A DNA stretch of 64,000 bases from Alphaproteobacteria bacterium (GTDB lineage Bacteria; Pseudomonadota; Alphaproteobacteria; UBA8366): assembly GCA_009377445.1 (NCBI GenBank), contig WHUA01000006.1, positions 62,001 through 126,000 of the forward strand, in the 5' to 3' direction. Both the position numbers and the translations under genes were made by a program. Positions 8,266 through 16,629 of this stretch are shown one piece after another; the first letter of the stretch is position 1, and the number at the start of each line of letters is the position of its first letter. A model generated the notes under the pieces. The model made no database searches and had not been told where the DNA came from. It saw only the letters and a list, made by a program, of their open reading frames with translations.

Positions 8266-10475
8266 GAGGTGCTCCTGTCGGTGTTGGCGGTGATCTTGGA
8301 TTTCTCGGAGAGTTTGCGAAGCGCGTCGAGGACCAGCGATTCGGTCAGCAACTGCGGCAGTAAGACCGGCTCTGCGTTGCCGGGGCCGTAGAGGACGTAG
8401 AGCGGCACGCCGCTGCGGCCGAAGGAGTCCAGCAAGGCGGTGATCTGCGGATCGCCATTGGTCCAGTCGCCCTTGAGATAGGTGATGCCGAGCGCGTCGA
8501 ACTGCTCGTTGACGATTGCGGAGGAGAGGGCGACCCGCTCGTTGACGAGGCAGGTTATGCACCAGGCCGCGGTCATGTTGACGAAGACCGGCTTGCCGGA
8601 AGCGCGCAGCGCGGCAAGCCGCTCGCTGCTGAAGCCTTCGAACTCCGGGCCGCTCGCGCTCCGGCCCGACGCCGGCAGCGAGGCGGAGGGCTGGGCGTTG
8701 ATGCCGAGCCCGGCGACGATCGCGACAGCGGCGATTATCGCCGCGGCGGTGCCGCTTCGCCCAATGAGCCGTCCGCGGGTTCCGGTATCGCGTACCGCGG
8801 TCCAGAGCCACACCCCGAACGCGATGAGGATCATTCCGGCCAGCGCGGCCAGGACGCCGTCGGGACCAGCCTGGATTCCGAGAACCCAGACCAGCCATGC
8901 CGCGGAGGCGTAGAGCGGGAAGGCCAGGAATTGCCGCGTCCGCTCCATCCAGACGCCGGGGCGGGGAAGCAGGCGGACGAGCGCCGGCACGAACGTGAGC
9001 AGGAGATAGGGCAGCGCGAAGCCCAGACCGAGCGCGAGGAATATGCCGAGCGACACCGGCGCGGACTGGGTCAGCGCAAAGCCGAGCGCGGCGCCCATGA
9101 AGGGCGCGGTGCACGGCGTCGAAACGACGGCCGCCAGCACGCCCGTGAAATACGATCCGCCATATCCACGCCGTGCCGCGAGGTTGCCGCCCAGTCCGAT
9201 CGCGGAGCCGCCGATCTCGAAGGCGCCCGACAGGTTCAGCCCCAGCAGGAAGAACAGATAGGCCATCACGGCGACGAACAGGGGCGATTGAAGCTGGAAC
9301 CCCCACCCGACCGCCTCTCCCGCTCCCTTGAGTGCGATCAGCAGGGTGGCGAGCACGGCGAAACAGGAGAGGACGCCTAACGCGTAGGCGAGGCCGTGCA
9401 TGCGAATCGTCCGCGGCGCCTTCTCGGCATGGCGGATCAATGCCATCGCCTTCATCGAGAGGACCGGGAAGACGCAAGGCATCAGGTTCAGGACGACGCC
9501 GCCGAGGATCGCCAAAAGCAGCGCTTGGAGAATACCGGCATTTGCCGTGGCGGCAGCGGCGGTCCCGGAATCGGCGTTTGTGCCGGCGCTTGTGCCCGTC
9601 GCCGGGCCTGCGGCAGCGCCCTCCTGCGGCCGAGCCATCGCCGAAATCTCGTAGGCGCGCGTCGCGGGGCCGTCGCCGAGCGCCTCCGTCAGCACCAGGA
9701 CGCCATCGAGCCGCTGCGGGTCGGGCTTCTGGCCGGGCGTCATCGTCAGGGACAGGCCGCCCGCCGCGGCGCCGAGCGTCTGCGCAGCCGCGGGCTCGAC
9801 GACGCCCCATTTATAAGGAAAGAAGGCGGCCTTCGTGATTCTGTCGGGCTGCAGCCCTTTTCCCGCGACGGTCAGAACGATCTTCCCGTCTTGCTGTGCT
9901 AGCCCTGCGGTCCAGTCGATCTTGACCGGAAGCCGCTCCCGGGCTTTCCGGAACAGCCCGGCGGTCGCTGCGTCCGTCTGGGCCGGCGCGGCCGTCGCGA
10001 GCGTCAGTTCGAAATCACCGCCCTCGGGGACGCAGATGTCCGAACAGGCGAGCCAATTGGCCCTCGCGCGCAGGCTGACAGGCCTGCCTGCCGGCCAGTC
10101 CTTTGCGATCCGGATCGGGATGAGATGGAAGGCTTCCGCGCTATAGCCGTAATTCAGCAGCGGCCCGTAGGGCAGCGGATCGGGATAGGGCCATTGAATA
10201 TCGCCGGCCTCGACGCCGTTGGGTAGGGTCCAGACGATATGCGGCGGCTCGCCGGAATCGCCCGGATTGCGCCAGTAGGTGTGCCAGCCCTCCTTGAGCC
10301 GGAGGTGCAGCAAAACCCAAAGCGTGTCGCCTGGACGGGTGCTTGCCGTTTCGGGGAGGATACGGGCGGTAACATGATCCGTCGTTACCGCGGCGGAAAA
10401 CGCAGCCGGGCTGGCCAGAGCCAGCAACAACGGAACGACCGACAGGATTCGGGCTATCTGGCCAAATCGTCGCAC
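8262..10475 (-). CDS. Thiol:disulfide interchange protein, DsbD/ScsB type
   Basis: 737 residues starting at a GTG with GAGGAG 7 bases upstream. A signal peptide is followed by a periplasmic N-terminal domain (about 30-260) containing ACSDICVPEGG, a membrane domain with eight or so helices bearing the two transport cysteines (NLMPCVFPVLSMKA and VVSTPCTAPFMGAALG), and a C-terminal periplasmic thioredoxin domain with the active site AWCITC. All electron-relay cysteines expected for DsbD are therefore present. It would pass reducing power from cytoplasmic thioredoxin to periplasmic partners such as the coupled redoxin. The long N-terminal domain is closer to ScsB-type than to classic E. coli DsbD. 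Confidence 0.93.
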   Translation of the reverse strand: MRRFGQIARILSVVPLLLALASPAAFSAAVTTDHVTARILPETASTRPGDTLWVLLHLRLKEGWHTYWRNPGDSGEPPHIVWTLPNGVEAGDIQWPYPDPLPYGPLLNYGYSAEAFHLIPIRIAKDWPAGRPVSLRARANWLACSDICVPEGGDFELTLATAAPAQTDAATAGLFRKARERLPVKIDWTAGLAQQDGKIVLTVAGKGLQPDRITKAAFFPYKWGVVEPAAAQTLGAAAGGLSLTMTPGQKPDPQRLDGVLVLTEALGDGPATRAYEISAMARPQEGAAAGPATGTSAGTNADSGTAAAATANAGILQALLLAILGGVVLNLMPCVFPVLSMKAMALIRHAEKAPRTIRMHGLAYALGVLSCFAVLATLLIALKGAGEAVGWGFQLQSPLFVAVMAYLFFLLGLNLSGAFEIGGSAIGLGGNLAARRGYGGSYFTGVLAAVVSTPCTAPFMGAALGFALTQSAPVSLGIFLALGLGFALPYLLLTFVPALVRLLPRPGVWMERTRQFLAFPLYASAAWLVWVLGIQAGPDGVLAALAGMILIAFGVWLWTAVRDTGTRGRLIGRSGTAAAIIAAVAIVAGLGINAQPSASLPASGRSASGPEFEGFSSERLAALRASGKPVFVNMTAAWCITCLVNERVALSSAIVNEQFDALGITYLKGDWTNGDPQITALLDSFGRSGVPLYVLYGPGNAEPVLLPQLLTESLVLDALRKLSEKSKITANTDRSTS

Positions 10476-10706
10476 AAATTGCTCCTCGACGCAGCAAGTC
10501 CCGATTCATGTGGTCGGCGCCGGTCATGGGTCAAGAAACGTTACAGCCCCGGCTATGACATTCTCGTGAGCGAAAGTCACCGGCACGAATTCACCCGGCA
10601 GGCGCGCCCGCACGCGTTCAGGCGCGCTCAGGCGCACCAGAAGACTGTACAACCCCCGGATTATCATGCTAATTCGCTGCGCTTGATATTGTGCGGGTGG
10701 TTGGCC

Positions 10707-11141
10707 ATGGCGGCTGATATCGTACCACGGGTAGGGGATGGCGCCTTCGTGGCGCGCATCCAGGGCATGTTGAATCGCGCCGGTTTCAGGCGGCGGGAGG
10801 CATTTCTGCAGAGCCTCGGAATGGCCGCTCAGAATTTCTGCGCGCAGATCGGCGCCGAAGGTCTTGCCTGGCAGGCGCTCAAAGTGCGCCTGGGCGAGGA
10901 AGGGTGGCAGACGGCGGTCGTCTTTACCGCCTACATGTGCCAGACCCTGGAGAAAGACGCGGACCAGACGAAGGCGATCCCGTGGCGGCTGATGACGGTC
11001 GCATTGAGCCCCGTAAGACGGGCGACCGATGCTTCCGAGGACCAGTTGAAATGGCTGGACCGCCTTGTCGAGGAAGCGCAGCGCCACTGCGCCCGGGAGG
11101 AGAAGATCCAGAAGGGCGCGCCGCAGCGGTCCAAGGCCTGA
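10707..11141 (+). CDS. Hypothetical protein, 144 residues
   Basis: I do not recognise this protein. It is mostly helical by eye, with no signal peptide or membrane helix, and contains an FRRREAFLQSLGMAAQNFC region and a C-terminal WLDRLVEEAQRHCAREEK helix. I prefer this strand to the overlapping minus-strand frame (10524-11087) because the composition looks like a real soluble protein and the frame gives a clear N-terminal methionine. A TTG at 10701 is a possible alternative start; the ribosome site is weak. It lies between the divergent DsbD operon and a convergent oxygenase-like gene. Confidence 0.6.
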   Translation: MAADIVPRVGDGAFVARIQGMLNRAGFRRREAFLQSLGMAAQNFCAQIGAEGLAWQALKVRLGEEGWQTAVVFTAYMCQTLEKDADQTKAIPWRLMTVALSPVRRATDASEDQLKWLDRLVEEAQRHCAREEKIQKGAPQRSKA

Positions 11142-11145
11142 CCCG

Positions 11146-11184
11146 CTCGAAGTACCCGTTCGAAGTACCCGCTCGAAGCAGCGG
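11146..11184 (+). repeat. 13-bp tandem direct repeat
   Basis: Just after the stop of the 144-residue gene, the unit CTCGAAGTACCCG (11146-11158) is repeated as TTCGAAGTACCCG (11159-11171) and then partly as CTCGAAG (11172-11178). It lies in the short convergent gap. The function is unknown and replication slippage is the simplest origin. Confidence 0.7.
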
Positions 11185-11205
11185 TCTGGAAACCGGCGTG
11201 GCCGG

Positions 11206-11874
11206 TTAAGAACCGCCGCGCTGCGGGAGGGTGGCGGTTTTGAGTGTCCCGCTCCACTCGGGCGGGCTCATCGTCTCCGTGAAATTCTCGAACATCGCGT
11301 TGAAGCTTACGCTGACCCTGACGCGGCTGCTGCGGTTCGGATCGACCGAGTGCGGCAGCCAGGCGGGGAAGAGCAGCATGTCGCCGGGCTTCACCGACAT
11401 CGTGAAACGGGCAGCATTGAACGGCGTGGATTCGACGACCCGAGGCTTGATCATGTGGCGCTGCGGGCGCGGGTCGTCGATCGTGAAGTTGTTGGCGCCG
11501 TCGTCCGCCTGCACGTAGTAGACGCCGGATAGATAGTTGTTCGGATGAATGTGCTCGCGATGGCTCGTCTGCGCGGCGTTGACATTTGCCCAGCAGCCGG
11601 TGATGCGCGACCGCTCGTACGCGATATCGAGGAATTGGAGCACCTGCTTGACGGCCTGCCGGATCTCCGCGACCATCGGCTCCATCTCCGCAATCATATG
11701 CAGATTGGGGTCCGTCTGGCGGCTCGAGCCGGGGGCGAGGTCGAGCAGGTTGGGATCCAAGCGGGTAAGGAAGCTCATCAGGCGCTTGTTCACGCTGTCC
11801 CGGATTGCGGGCGCCAGCTCGAAGCGCCACAGCAGCGTCGGGAAGTACATCTCGGTCTTCTTCAGCTCGGGCAT
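11206..11874 (-). CDS. TIGR02466-type 2OG-Fe(II) oxygenase-like protein
   Basis: 222 residues. The central and C-terminal part forms a double-stranded beta-helix dioxygenase core: SHREHIHPNNYLSGVYYVQA supplies likely metal-binding histidines, FPAWLPHSVDPN the distal histidine, and SSRVRVSVSFN the arginine expected to bind 2-oxoglutarate. The layout matches the TIGR02466 family of putative 2OG-Fe(II) oxygenases common in Alphaproteobacteria and phages. The substrate is unknown. The gene stands alone, convergent with the preceding hypothetical gene. Confidence 0.85.
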   Translation of the reverse strand: MPELKKTEMYFPTLLWRFELAPAIRDSVNKRLMSFLTRLDPNLLDLAPGSSRQTDPNLHMIAEMEPMVAEIRQAVKQVLQFLDIAYERSRITGCWANVNAAQTSHREHIHPNNYLSGVYYVQADDGANNFTIDDPRPQRHMIKPRVVESTPFNAARFTMSVKPGDMLLFPAWLPHSVDPNRSSRVRVSVSFNAMFENFTETMSPPEWSGTLKTATLPQRGGS

Positions 11875-12202
11875 GCGCGGAACATTCCATTCAGCGTCGC
11901 GGCGCGACGGGGACCGCCGGCAGGTTGCGTCTGCGCGCGAATGACGGCGGGCACGGTTCCACTATATCCAGGCGGACAGGTCAAGGCACTATCTCACCAC
12001 GCCATTCGCCGCCGGGCGTCGGATTACGCCGTGTTCCATTGGATAGGTCTCGAGCGCGGGCGTCGAGAAGCCGGTCAGGTCGTGCGAGATTTCCCTGGCG
12101 ACCGCATTCATCAGCGGGCCGGGGAACATGTTTCGCAGCGTTCCCAGCGCCCGCGGCGCGGCGCCATCGCCCACATGCGGTGCGCAATAACTCGACTGTT
12201 CC
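11875..12202. other. Intergenic stretch without a supported gene
   Basis: About 330 bases lie between the oxygenase-like gene and the 60-residue gene. Only a 61-codon minus-strand frame (11989-12174) is open, and nothing in it resembles a known family or has a good ribosome site. I see no clear hairpin or promoter here. Confidence 0.5.
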
Positions 12203-12385
12203 TCAGCTCAGCGGCGAACCGCGCATCTCGCTTATGGCGGCGCGGATGCGGCGCCAGTGCTCCGCTTGTTCGCGGTCGTTGCTCTGCTCGAATTTCCGGG
12301 CTTTGGCGGCGGCTTCGGCTTCGGCCTTGCCGCCATGTGCGTCGAGGAGCCGCTTGGCGTAGTCGGCGATGTCGGTTTCTCGCAT
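12203..12385 (-). CDS. Small hypothetical protein, 60 residues
   Basis: A short, highly charged, helical protein (MRETDIADYAKRLLDAHGGK at the start, then an Ala/Glu/Lys/Arg-rich stretch with EQAEHWRRIRAAI). The ATG at 12385 has a very strong ribosome site, AGGAGGAG, about 5 bases upstream, which is the main reason for calling it. It has no signal peptide. I believe similar small proteins occur in other Alphaproteobacteria but know no function. It is divergent from the FixL-like gene. Confidence 0.75.
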   Translation of the reverse strand: MRETDIADYAKRLLDAHGGKAEAEAAAKARKFEQSNDREQAEHWRRIRAAISEMRGSPLS

Positions 12386-12589
12386 TGCTCTCCTCCTGTT
12401 TCCAGAACCGGATGCCGGCGCGCGAGACTCGACGAGGCGAATCCCGGCCGGCGCTCCGGCAATATACTACGTGTGCGCCGCCACGGATTATGCAAGGGCG
12501 GCGGCGATTTTTCCGGATCGGCGCTGACGCGGCGCCGCGCCCGCGGCATGAAAATTGCCGATGCTTGCCGAATGCGACATTATGGCGGC

Positions 12590-14491
12590 ATGGCGCAAGA
12601 AGTTACGGCACCAAGCTTATCTCTCGAAAAGCTGGGTGAGGTTATCGGCGCAATGCTGGTCGTCCTCGATCGCAGCGGCCGGATCGTATACTTCAATCCC
12701 ATCTGCGAGCAGGTGAGCGGCTACACGCGCGCCGAAGCCATCGGTAGGAAGCTCTGGGACCTTCTCGTTCCGCCTGGTGAACGGGACGAGGCAATGGCGA
12801 TATTCCGTGCGCTGCTGGAGGAGCGCGCGACAAACACATTTGCCGGCGACTGGGTTGCCAAGGGCCGCGAACGCCGGCGGATATCCTGGTCGATGACGGC
12901 TTCGCGGCGCGCCGACGGCTCGGTCGAATACGTGATCGGCACCGGCATCGATATGACGGATCAGCTCGCTACCGAAGCGGCGCTGCGCAGCAACCGGTCC
13001 CTCCTGCAAATGATCATTGCCACTTCGCCCGACGCCGTCATCACCATAGACAGTTTCGGGACGATCGAATCTTTCAACGCCACCGCGGAACGTATGTTCG
13101 GCTATGCCGCCGGCGAGGTCATCGGCCAAAACGTCTCCTGCCTGATGCCGGAACCCTATGCCGCCGAGCACAACGACTACCTGGCGCGCTATCTGAAGAC
13201 CGGCGAACGGCGAATCATCGGGATCGGCCGCGAGGTGACTGCGCGACGCAAGGACGGCGCCATCTTTCCCATCGAGCTTGCCGTCGGCGAGGTGGAATTC
13301 GACCAGCGAAAGCGGTTCACCGGATTCATTCGCGACATATCGCTCCGCCGCGCGGCGGAGCTGGGACGGGCCGAAAGCGACCGCCGCCTCGCGGAGGCGC
13401 TGGAGGGATTGCCGCTGGGAGTCATTCTCTGCGACGCCGAAGGATGTGTAACGCACATCAACCACGAGATGCGGCGGCTCTTGGCGCCCCTGGGGGATGC
13501 ATTACGAACCGGCGCCAATTACGAGCAGCTTGTTCGCCGGATGGTGGAAACCGATGTTGTTGCAACGGACGCTTCGAAGCGAGAGCAATGGCTGCGCGAC
13601 CGCCTCGCGCATATCCGGTCGCCCGAGCACACGCAATCGGAGATCCGCTGTTCCGACGGCTCCTGGGCGCTCGCCATGGAGCATAAGACGTCGAACGGCG
13701 AATTAGTCGCCCTGCGCATGGACATCACGCGGCTGAAGGTGGCCGAATCGGCGCTGCGCGCGAGCCTCGAGCGGCAACGTGAATTGCAGGGCGAGTTCCA
13801 TCATGTGTCGCGACTGAGCGCGATGGGGGAAATGGCGGCGACGCTTGCGCATGAATTGAATCAGCCGCTGACGGCTGTCATCAACTACATCCAGGCGTGC
13901 CGGCGGCTTTTGCAGTCCGGCGCACCCGCTTCGTTGCCCAAGGTGCCGGAGCTGATCGGCAAGGCCGTCGACCAGGCGCATCGGGCCGGCGAGATCATCA
14001 GCCATCTGCGCGGCTTCGTGACGCGAGGCGACTCCGAACGGATGCGGGCGGATGTCAACGCGGTGGTGGTCGAGGCGTGCGAGCTCGCACTTGTCGGCGC
14101 AAAGGCCGAGGGGATCGACGTGAGCATGGATCTGGCGGACGACGTGCCGCATGCGATGATGGACCGCGTGCAGATTCAGCAGGTCATCGTCAATCTCGTC
14201 CGCAACAGCATCGATGCCTTGCAGGATTGCGAACGGCGCTCGATCGCGATTCGAACGCGCCGCGCCGGCCCTGCGGATGTTTCGATCGAGGTGTCCGACA
14301 ACGGGCCGGGCCTGGACCCGAAGGTCGCGGAGAACCTGTTTCGGCCGTTCAATACGAGCAAGAAGAACGGCATGGGCATAGGCCTCAGCGTGTGCCGCTC
14401 GATCGTCGAGGAACACGGCGGCACCATCGGCGCGGCGGCGGTCGCGGGCGGCGGGGTCGTGTTCACGGTAGAGCTTCCGGTAGAGGGATAG
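12590..14491 (+). CDS. fixL: FixL-like haem-PAS sensor histidine kinase
   Basis: 633 residues from the chosen ATG (alternatives at 12548 and 12572; none has a strong ribosome site). There are three PAS-like domains (about 10-130, 135-255, 265-390), a HisKA domain with the phospho-accepting His421 (LAHELNQPL), and an ATPase domain with NLVRNSIDA and SDNGPGLD. The second PAS closely follows the FixL haem domain: His194 in AAEHNDYL corresponds to the proximal haem ligand, and Arg214 in IIGIGREV to the distal arginine that responds to oxygen. No membrane helix is visible, so it is a soluble FixL. It would phosphorylate the FixJ-like regulator encoded 5 bp downstream when oxygen is low. Confidence 0.9.
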   Translation: MAQEVTAPSLSLEKLGEVIGAMLVVLDRSGRIVYFNPICEQVSGYTRAEAIGRKLWDLLVPPGERDEAMAIFRALLEERATNTFAGDWVAKGRERRRISWSMTASRRADGSVEYVIGTGIDMTDQLATEAALRSNRSLLQMIIATSPDAVITIDSFGTIESFNATAERMFGYAAGEVIGQNVSCLMPEPYAAEHNDYLARYLKTGERRIIGIGREVTARRKDGAIFPIELAVGEVEFDQRKRFTGFIRDISLRRAAELGRAESDRRLAEALEGLPLGVILCDAEGCVTHINHEMRRLLAPLGDALRTGANYEQLVRRMVETDVVATDASKREQWLRDRLAHIRSPEHTQSEIRCSDGSWALAMEHKTSNGELVALRMDITRLKVAESALRASLERQRELQGEFHHVSRLSAMGEMAATLAHELNQPLTAVINYIQACRRLLQSGAPASLPKVPELIGKAVDQAHRAGEIISHLRGFVTRGDSERMRADVNAVVVEACELALVGAKAEGIDVSMDLADDVPHAMMDRVQIQQVIVNLVRNSIDALQDCERRSIAIRTRRAGPADVSIEVSDNGPGLDPKVAENLFRPFNTSKKNGMGIGLSVCRSIVEEHGGTIGAAAVAGGGVVFTVELPVEG

Positions 14492-14496
14492 CGATT

Positions 14497-15126
14497 ATGG
14501 CGCCTGAACCTGAGGCCAAGGTATACGTCGTCGACGACGATGACGCGGTCCGGGATTCCCTCGAGGCGTTGTTGTCCGCGTTCGGATTCGAAGTCGAGCC
14601 GTTCGCGTCCGGCGCCGCATTTCTCGACGCGTGCGGGGCGGTCGGCAAGGGGTGCGTACTGCTCGATATCCGCATGCCGCGCATGGATGGGATGGAGGTG
14701 CAGGAGCGCTTGCATGGGCTTCGCCCCGATCTGCCGGTAATCATGATCACGGGTCACGGCGATGTCGCGATGGCGGTGCGGGCGATGAAGGCCGGGGCAG
14801 TGGACTTCGTGGAGAAGCCGCTGCGCGAGGAAACGTTGCTGCAAAGCGTCGAGGCGGCGCTGCGGATCGCCCGCCAGTCGCATCGGAATCAGTCCTTGGG
14901 CGCGTCGGCGCTCGGCAATGTCGAGCGTCTCACGCCGCGCGAGCGCGAGGTCTTGGAGCAGCTCGTGGCCGGCCGTCCGAACAAGGTCATTGCCCACGCT
15001 TTGGCCTGCAGCCCGCGAACGGTGGAAATTCATCGCGCCCGCATCATGGAGAAGATGGGCGCGCGCAGCCTTCCTCATCTTGTCCGCCTGGCCCTTGCGG
15101 CAGGCATCGAGCCGGATCTCGGCTGA
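14497..15126 (+). CDS. fixJ: FixJ-like response regulator (receiver plus LuxR HTH)
   Basis: 209 residues. An N-terminal receiver domain has the acidic pair VVDDDDAVRDS, the phospho-accepting Asp in VLLDIRMPRMDG, the switch Thr/Ser in MITGHGD and the conserved Lys in VEKPL. The C-terminal LuxR/FixJ helix-turn-helix has LTPREREVLEQLVAG and RTVEIHRARIMEKMGA. It begins 5 bp after the fixL-like stop, so the pair forms one operon. By analogy with rhizobia and Caulobacter it would activate a fixK gene; a matching box is found upstream of the Crp/Fnr gene at 15791. Confidence 0.92.
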   Translation: MAPEPEAKVYVVDDDDAVRDSLEALLSAFGFEVEPFASGAAFLDACGAVGKGCVLLDIRMPRMDGMEVQERLHGLRPDLPVIMITGHGDVAMAVRAMKAGAVDFVEKPLREETLLQSVEAALRIARQSHRNQSLGASALGNVERLTPREREVLEQLVAGRPNKVIAHALACSPRTVEIHRARIMEKMGARSLPHLVRLALAAGIEPDLG

Positions 15127-15278
15127 CCGGCGCAAAGCGGGCCGGGAGACTGGTGTACGGGAAACCCCGTATTTCGCGCCGGACTGAAAATGAGTATTCC
15201 TGGCATCCGTGAAACTGCGTGTCTGCGGCGCCGCAATCGGGCGGCGGAGAGCGATCTCGGCGGACCGGCATCCACCGC

Positions 15279-15650
15279 ATGGCAATGGGCGAAAGATTGG
15301 CGGTTTACGTTGTGGAAGACGACGAGCCGGTCCGGGATTCCCTGGTAGCGTTGCTCGAGGCGGAAGGATTCGATGTGAGCGCCTACGCATCGAGCGAGCA
15401 GTTCCTGGCGCATTTCCACCCAGGGCGCAGCGCCTGCCTCATGCTGGACCTCGAGCTGCCCGGCAAGAGCGGGATCGAGCTGATGGAAATACTGGGCCGG
15501 GGTCAGCAACATTTGCCGGTCATCGTCGTTACAGGAAAGGCAGGCGAAGACGTGCGCGCGCGGGCTCTCGACTTGGGGGCTGCAGCCGTCTTGGTGAAAC
15601 CGACCGACCCCGACCTGCTGATCGAGACGATCTACCGGTCGGTGCGCTGA
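15279..15650 (+). CDS. Single-domain response regulator receiver protein
   Basis: About 123 residues (an ATG at 15285 is equally possible, and one at 15219 would add 20 residues). It is only a receiver domain: acidic pair VVEDDEPVRDS, likely phosphorylated Asp in LMLDLELPGKSG, switch Thr in VVTGKAGED and Lys in VLVKPTDPD. There is no DNA-binding or enzymatic output domain. Its N-terminal half resembles the FixJ-like receiver just upstream, so it may derive from a FixJ paralogue. It could act as a phosphate sink for, or modulator of, the FixL-like kinase (inference). It is transcribed in the same direction, 152 bp downstream. Confidence 0.85.
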   Translation: MAMGERLAVYVVEDDEPVRDSLVALLEAEGFDVSAYASSEQFLAHFHPGRSACLMLDLELPGKSGIELMEILGRGQQHLPVIVVTGKAGEDVRARALDLGAAAVLVKPTDPDLLIETIYRSVR

Positions 15651-15686
15651 CCCGGATCGCCGCGGCCGGCAGCACCGTATGGGGTT

Positions 15687-15698
15687 CTACGTACGTAA
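15687..15698 (-). promoter_or_regulatory. FixJ-box-like site upstream of fixK-like gene
   Basis: CTACGTACGTAA contains GTACGTAG on the minus strand (15687-15694) and GTACGTAA on the plus strand (15691-15698), centred on the palindrome TACGTACGTA. From memory, GTAMGTAG is the high-affinity FixJ box of the Sinorhizobium fixK promoter. It lies about 95 bp before the start of the Crp/Fnr gene, a sensible place for an activator. The assignment is inferred, not tested. Confidence 0.6.
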
Positions 15699-15790
15699 TT
15701 GACCGAATATTCGCCGTCGCCGGAATTCGCGAGACTTCATTCAGGTCGGCGCCGTCCGGCGTCGACCCATCGAACCGAGGGAGTGGCGCA

Positions 15791-16519
15791 ATGAGGCATG
15801 TGGACCCAGGCTATGAACCGGCATTGAGCGGCAATTCCGGTTGGAATCGAGCATCGCAGCGGCGTCGGGCGGCGGGCGGCGGTGCGCTGGCGGCGATCGG
15901 CACCGTGTTGCGCCGCGCCCCGAAGGATACGATTTTCTGGGAGCGCGACCCGGCCGACCATGTGTATCAGCTCATCCGCGGGTCGGTTTGCATTTACAAG
16001 TTATTGCCCGACGGCCGCCGGCAGGTCGCGCGCTTCTGTCACGCGGGAGACCTGGTCGGCCTGACCGGCGATAGCTGGTATCCCTATACGGCCGATGCGT
16101 TGACGGAGGTCAGCGTCGTTCGTATCCGCCGCGCCGATCTCGAGGCGCGGATGGAAACCGAGCGCGACCTGCGTCGATTGATTCTCCATGCGATCGGCGA
16201 GGAATTGTCGCTTGCCCAGAATCAGCTTCTGCTGCTCGGGCGGAAATCGGCAGCGGAGCGCGTTGCCTCGTTCTTCCGCGCGATGATGGAGCAGGCCGTG
16301 CGCGATGGCGGCGATGGCCGGTCGGTGACGCTGCCCATGACGCGGGTCGATATCGCCGACTTTCTCGGCCTCACGCATGAGACTGTCTGCAGGGCTATCG
16401 GCACGCTCAAATCCCAGGGCATCATCGCGACGCCGGATCCCCATCGTGTCGAGATCCGCGCGCCGGAAGCGCTGGAGGAGATCGCGGAAGGCGATGTCCC
16501 GGAGAAGCTCTGCGCTTGA
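15791..16519 (+). CDS. fixK: Crp/Fnr family transcriptional regulator, FixK-like
   Basis: 242 residues from the ATG at 15791, with GAGGGAG upstream. A cyclic-nucleotide-binding fold (about 35-150) is followed by a winged helix-turn-helix with MTRVDIADFLGLTHETVCRA, where E..CR replaces the ESISR/ETISR recognition core of Fnr. The N-terminal cysteine cluster that binds the Fe-S centre in Fnr is absent, so it should not sense oxygen directly, as for FixK proteins. The FixJ-box-like site upstream and the fixL/fixJ genes nearby support a FixL-FixJ-FixK cascade. The promoters it controls are not identifiable in this window. Confidence 0.87.
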   Translation: MRHVDPGYEPALSGNSGWNRASQRRRAAGGGALAAIGTVLRRAPKDTIFWERDPADHVYQLIRGSVCIYKLLPDGRRQVARFCHAGDLVGLTGDSWYPYTADALTEVSVVRIRRADLEARMETERDLRRLILHAIGEELSLAQNQLLLLGRKSAAERVASFFRAMMEQAVRDGGDGRSVTLPMTRVDIADFLGLTHETVCRAIGTLKSQGIIATPDPHRVEIRAPEALEEIAEGDVPEKLCA

Positions 16520-16590
16520 GTTGAAGGTGGGTTGCGGATGGGGCTCGGCTCGCCTGTCCGCGCCCACTTCTTTATAGGGCGCCGGGATGG

Positions 16591-16607
16591 TATAATCTTG
16601 TATACAA
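16591..16607 (+). promoter_or_regulatory. Promoter -10 with overlapping GntR-type operator
   Basis: TATAAT (16591-16596) is a perfect -10 match, followed immediately by the perfect palindrome TTGTATACAA (16598-16607). The palindrome matches the TTGTNNACAA pattern commonly bound by FCD-type GntR regulators and would sit near the transcription start, where it could block transcription. The start codon of the Fe-S protein follows 22 bases later. No good -35 is visible. Confidence 0.6.
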
Positions 16608-16629
16608 TAACAGTCTTTGGGTCTGGCGG

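Noticed and set aside
7612..9810. 732-codon minus-strand frame joining the redoxin to a long upstream part
   Set aside because: Only the last 217 codons are the redoxin; the rest is a shadow of dsbD in another frame, with the true start at 8265.
10524..11087. Minus-strand frame of 187 codons
   Set aside because: It overlaps the plus-strand 144-residue gene and its translation has the His/Arg/Pro-rich composition of a shadow frame.
11989..12174. 61-codon minus-strand frame
   Set aside because: It has no ribosome site and no resemblance to a known family; it is too short to support.
12469..12476. CTACGTGT upstream of fixL as a second FixJ box
   Set aside because: It matches the box only partly and has no palindromic partner.
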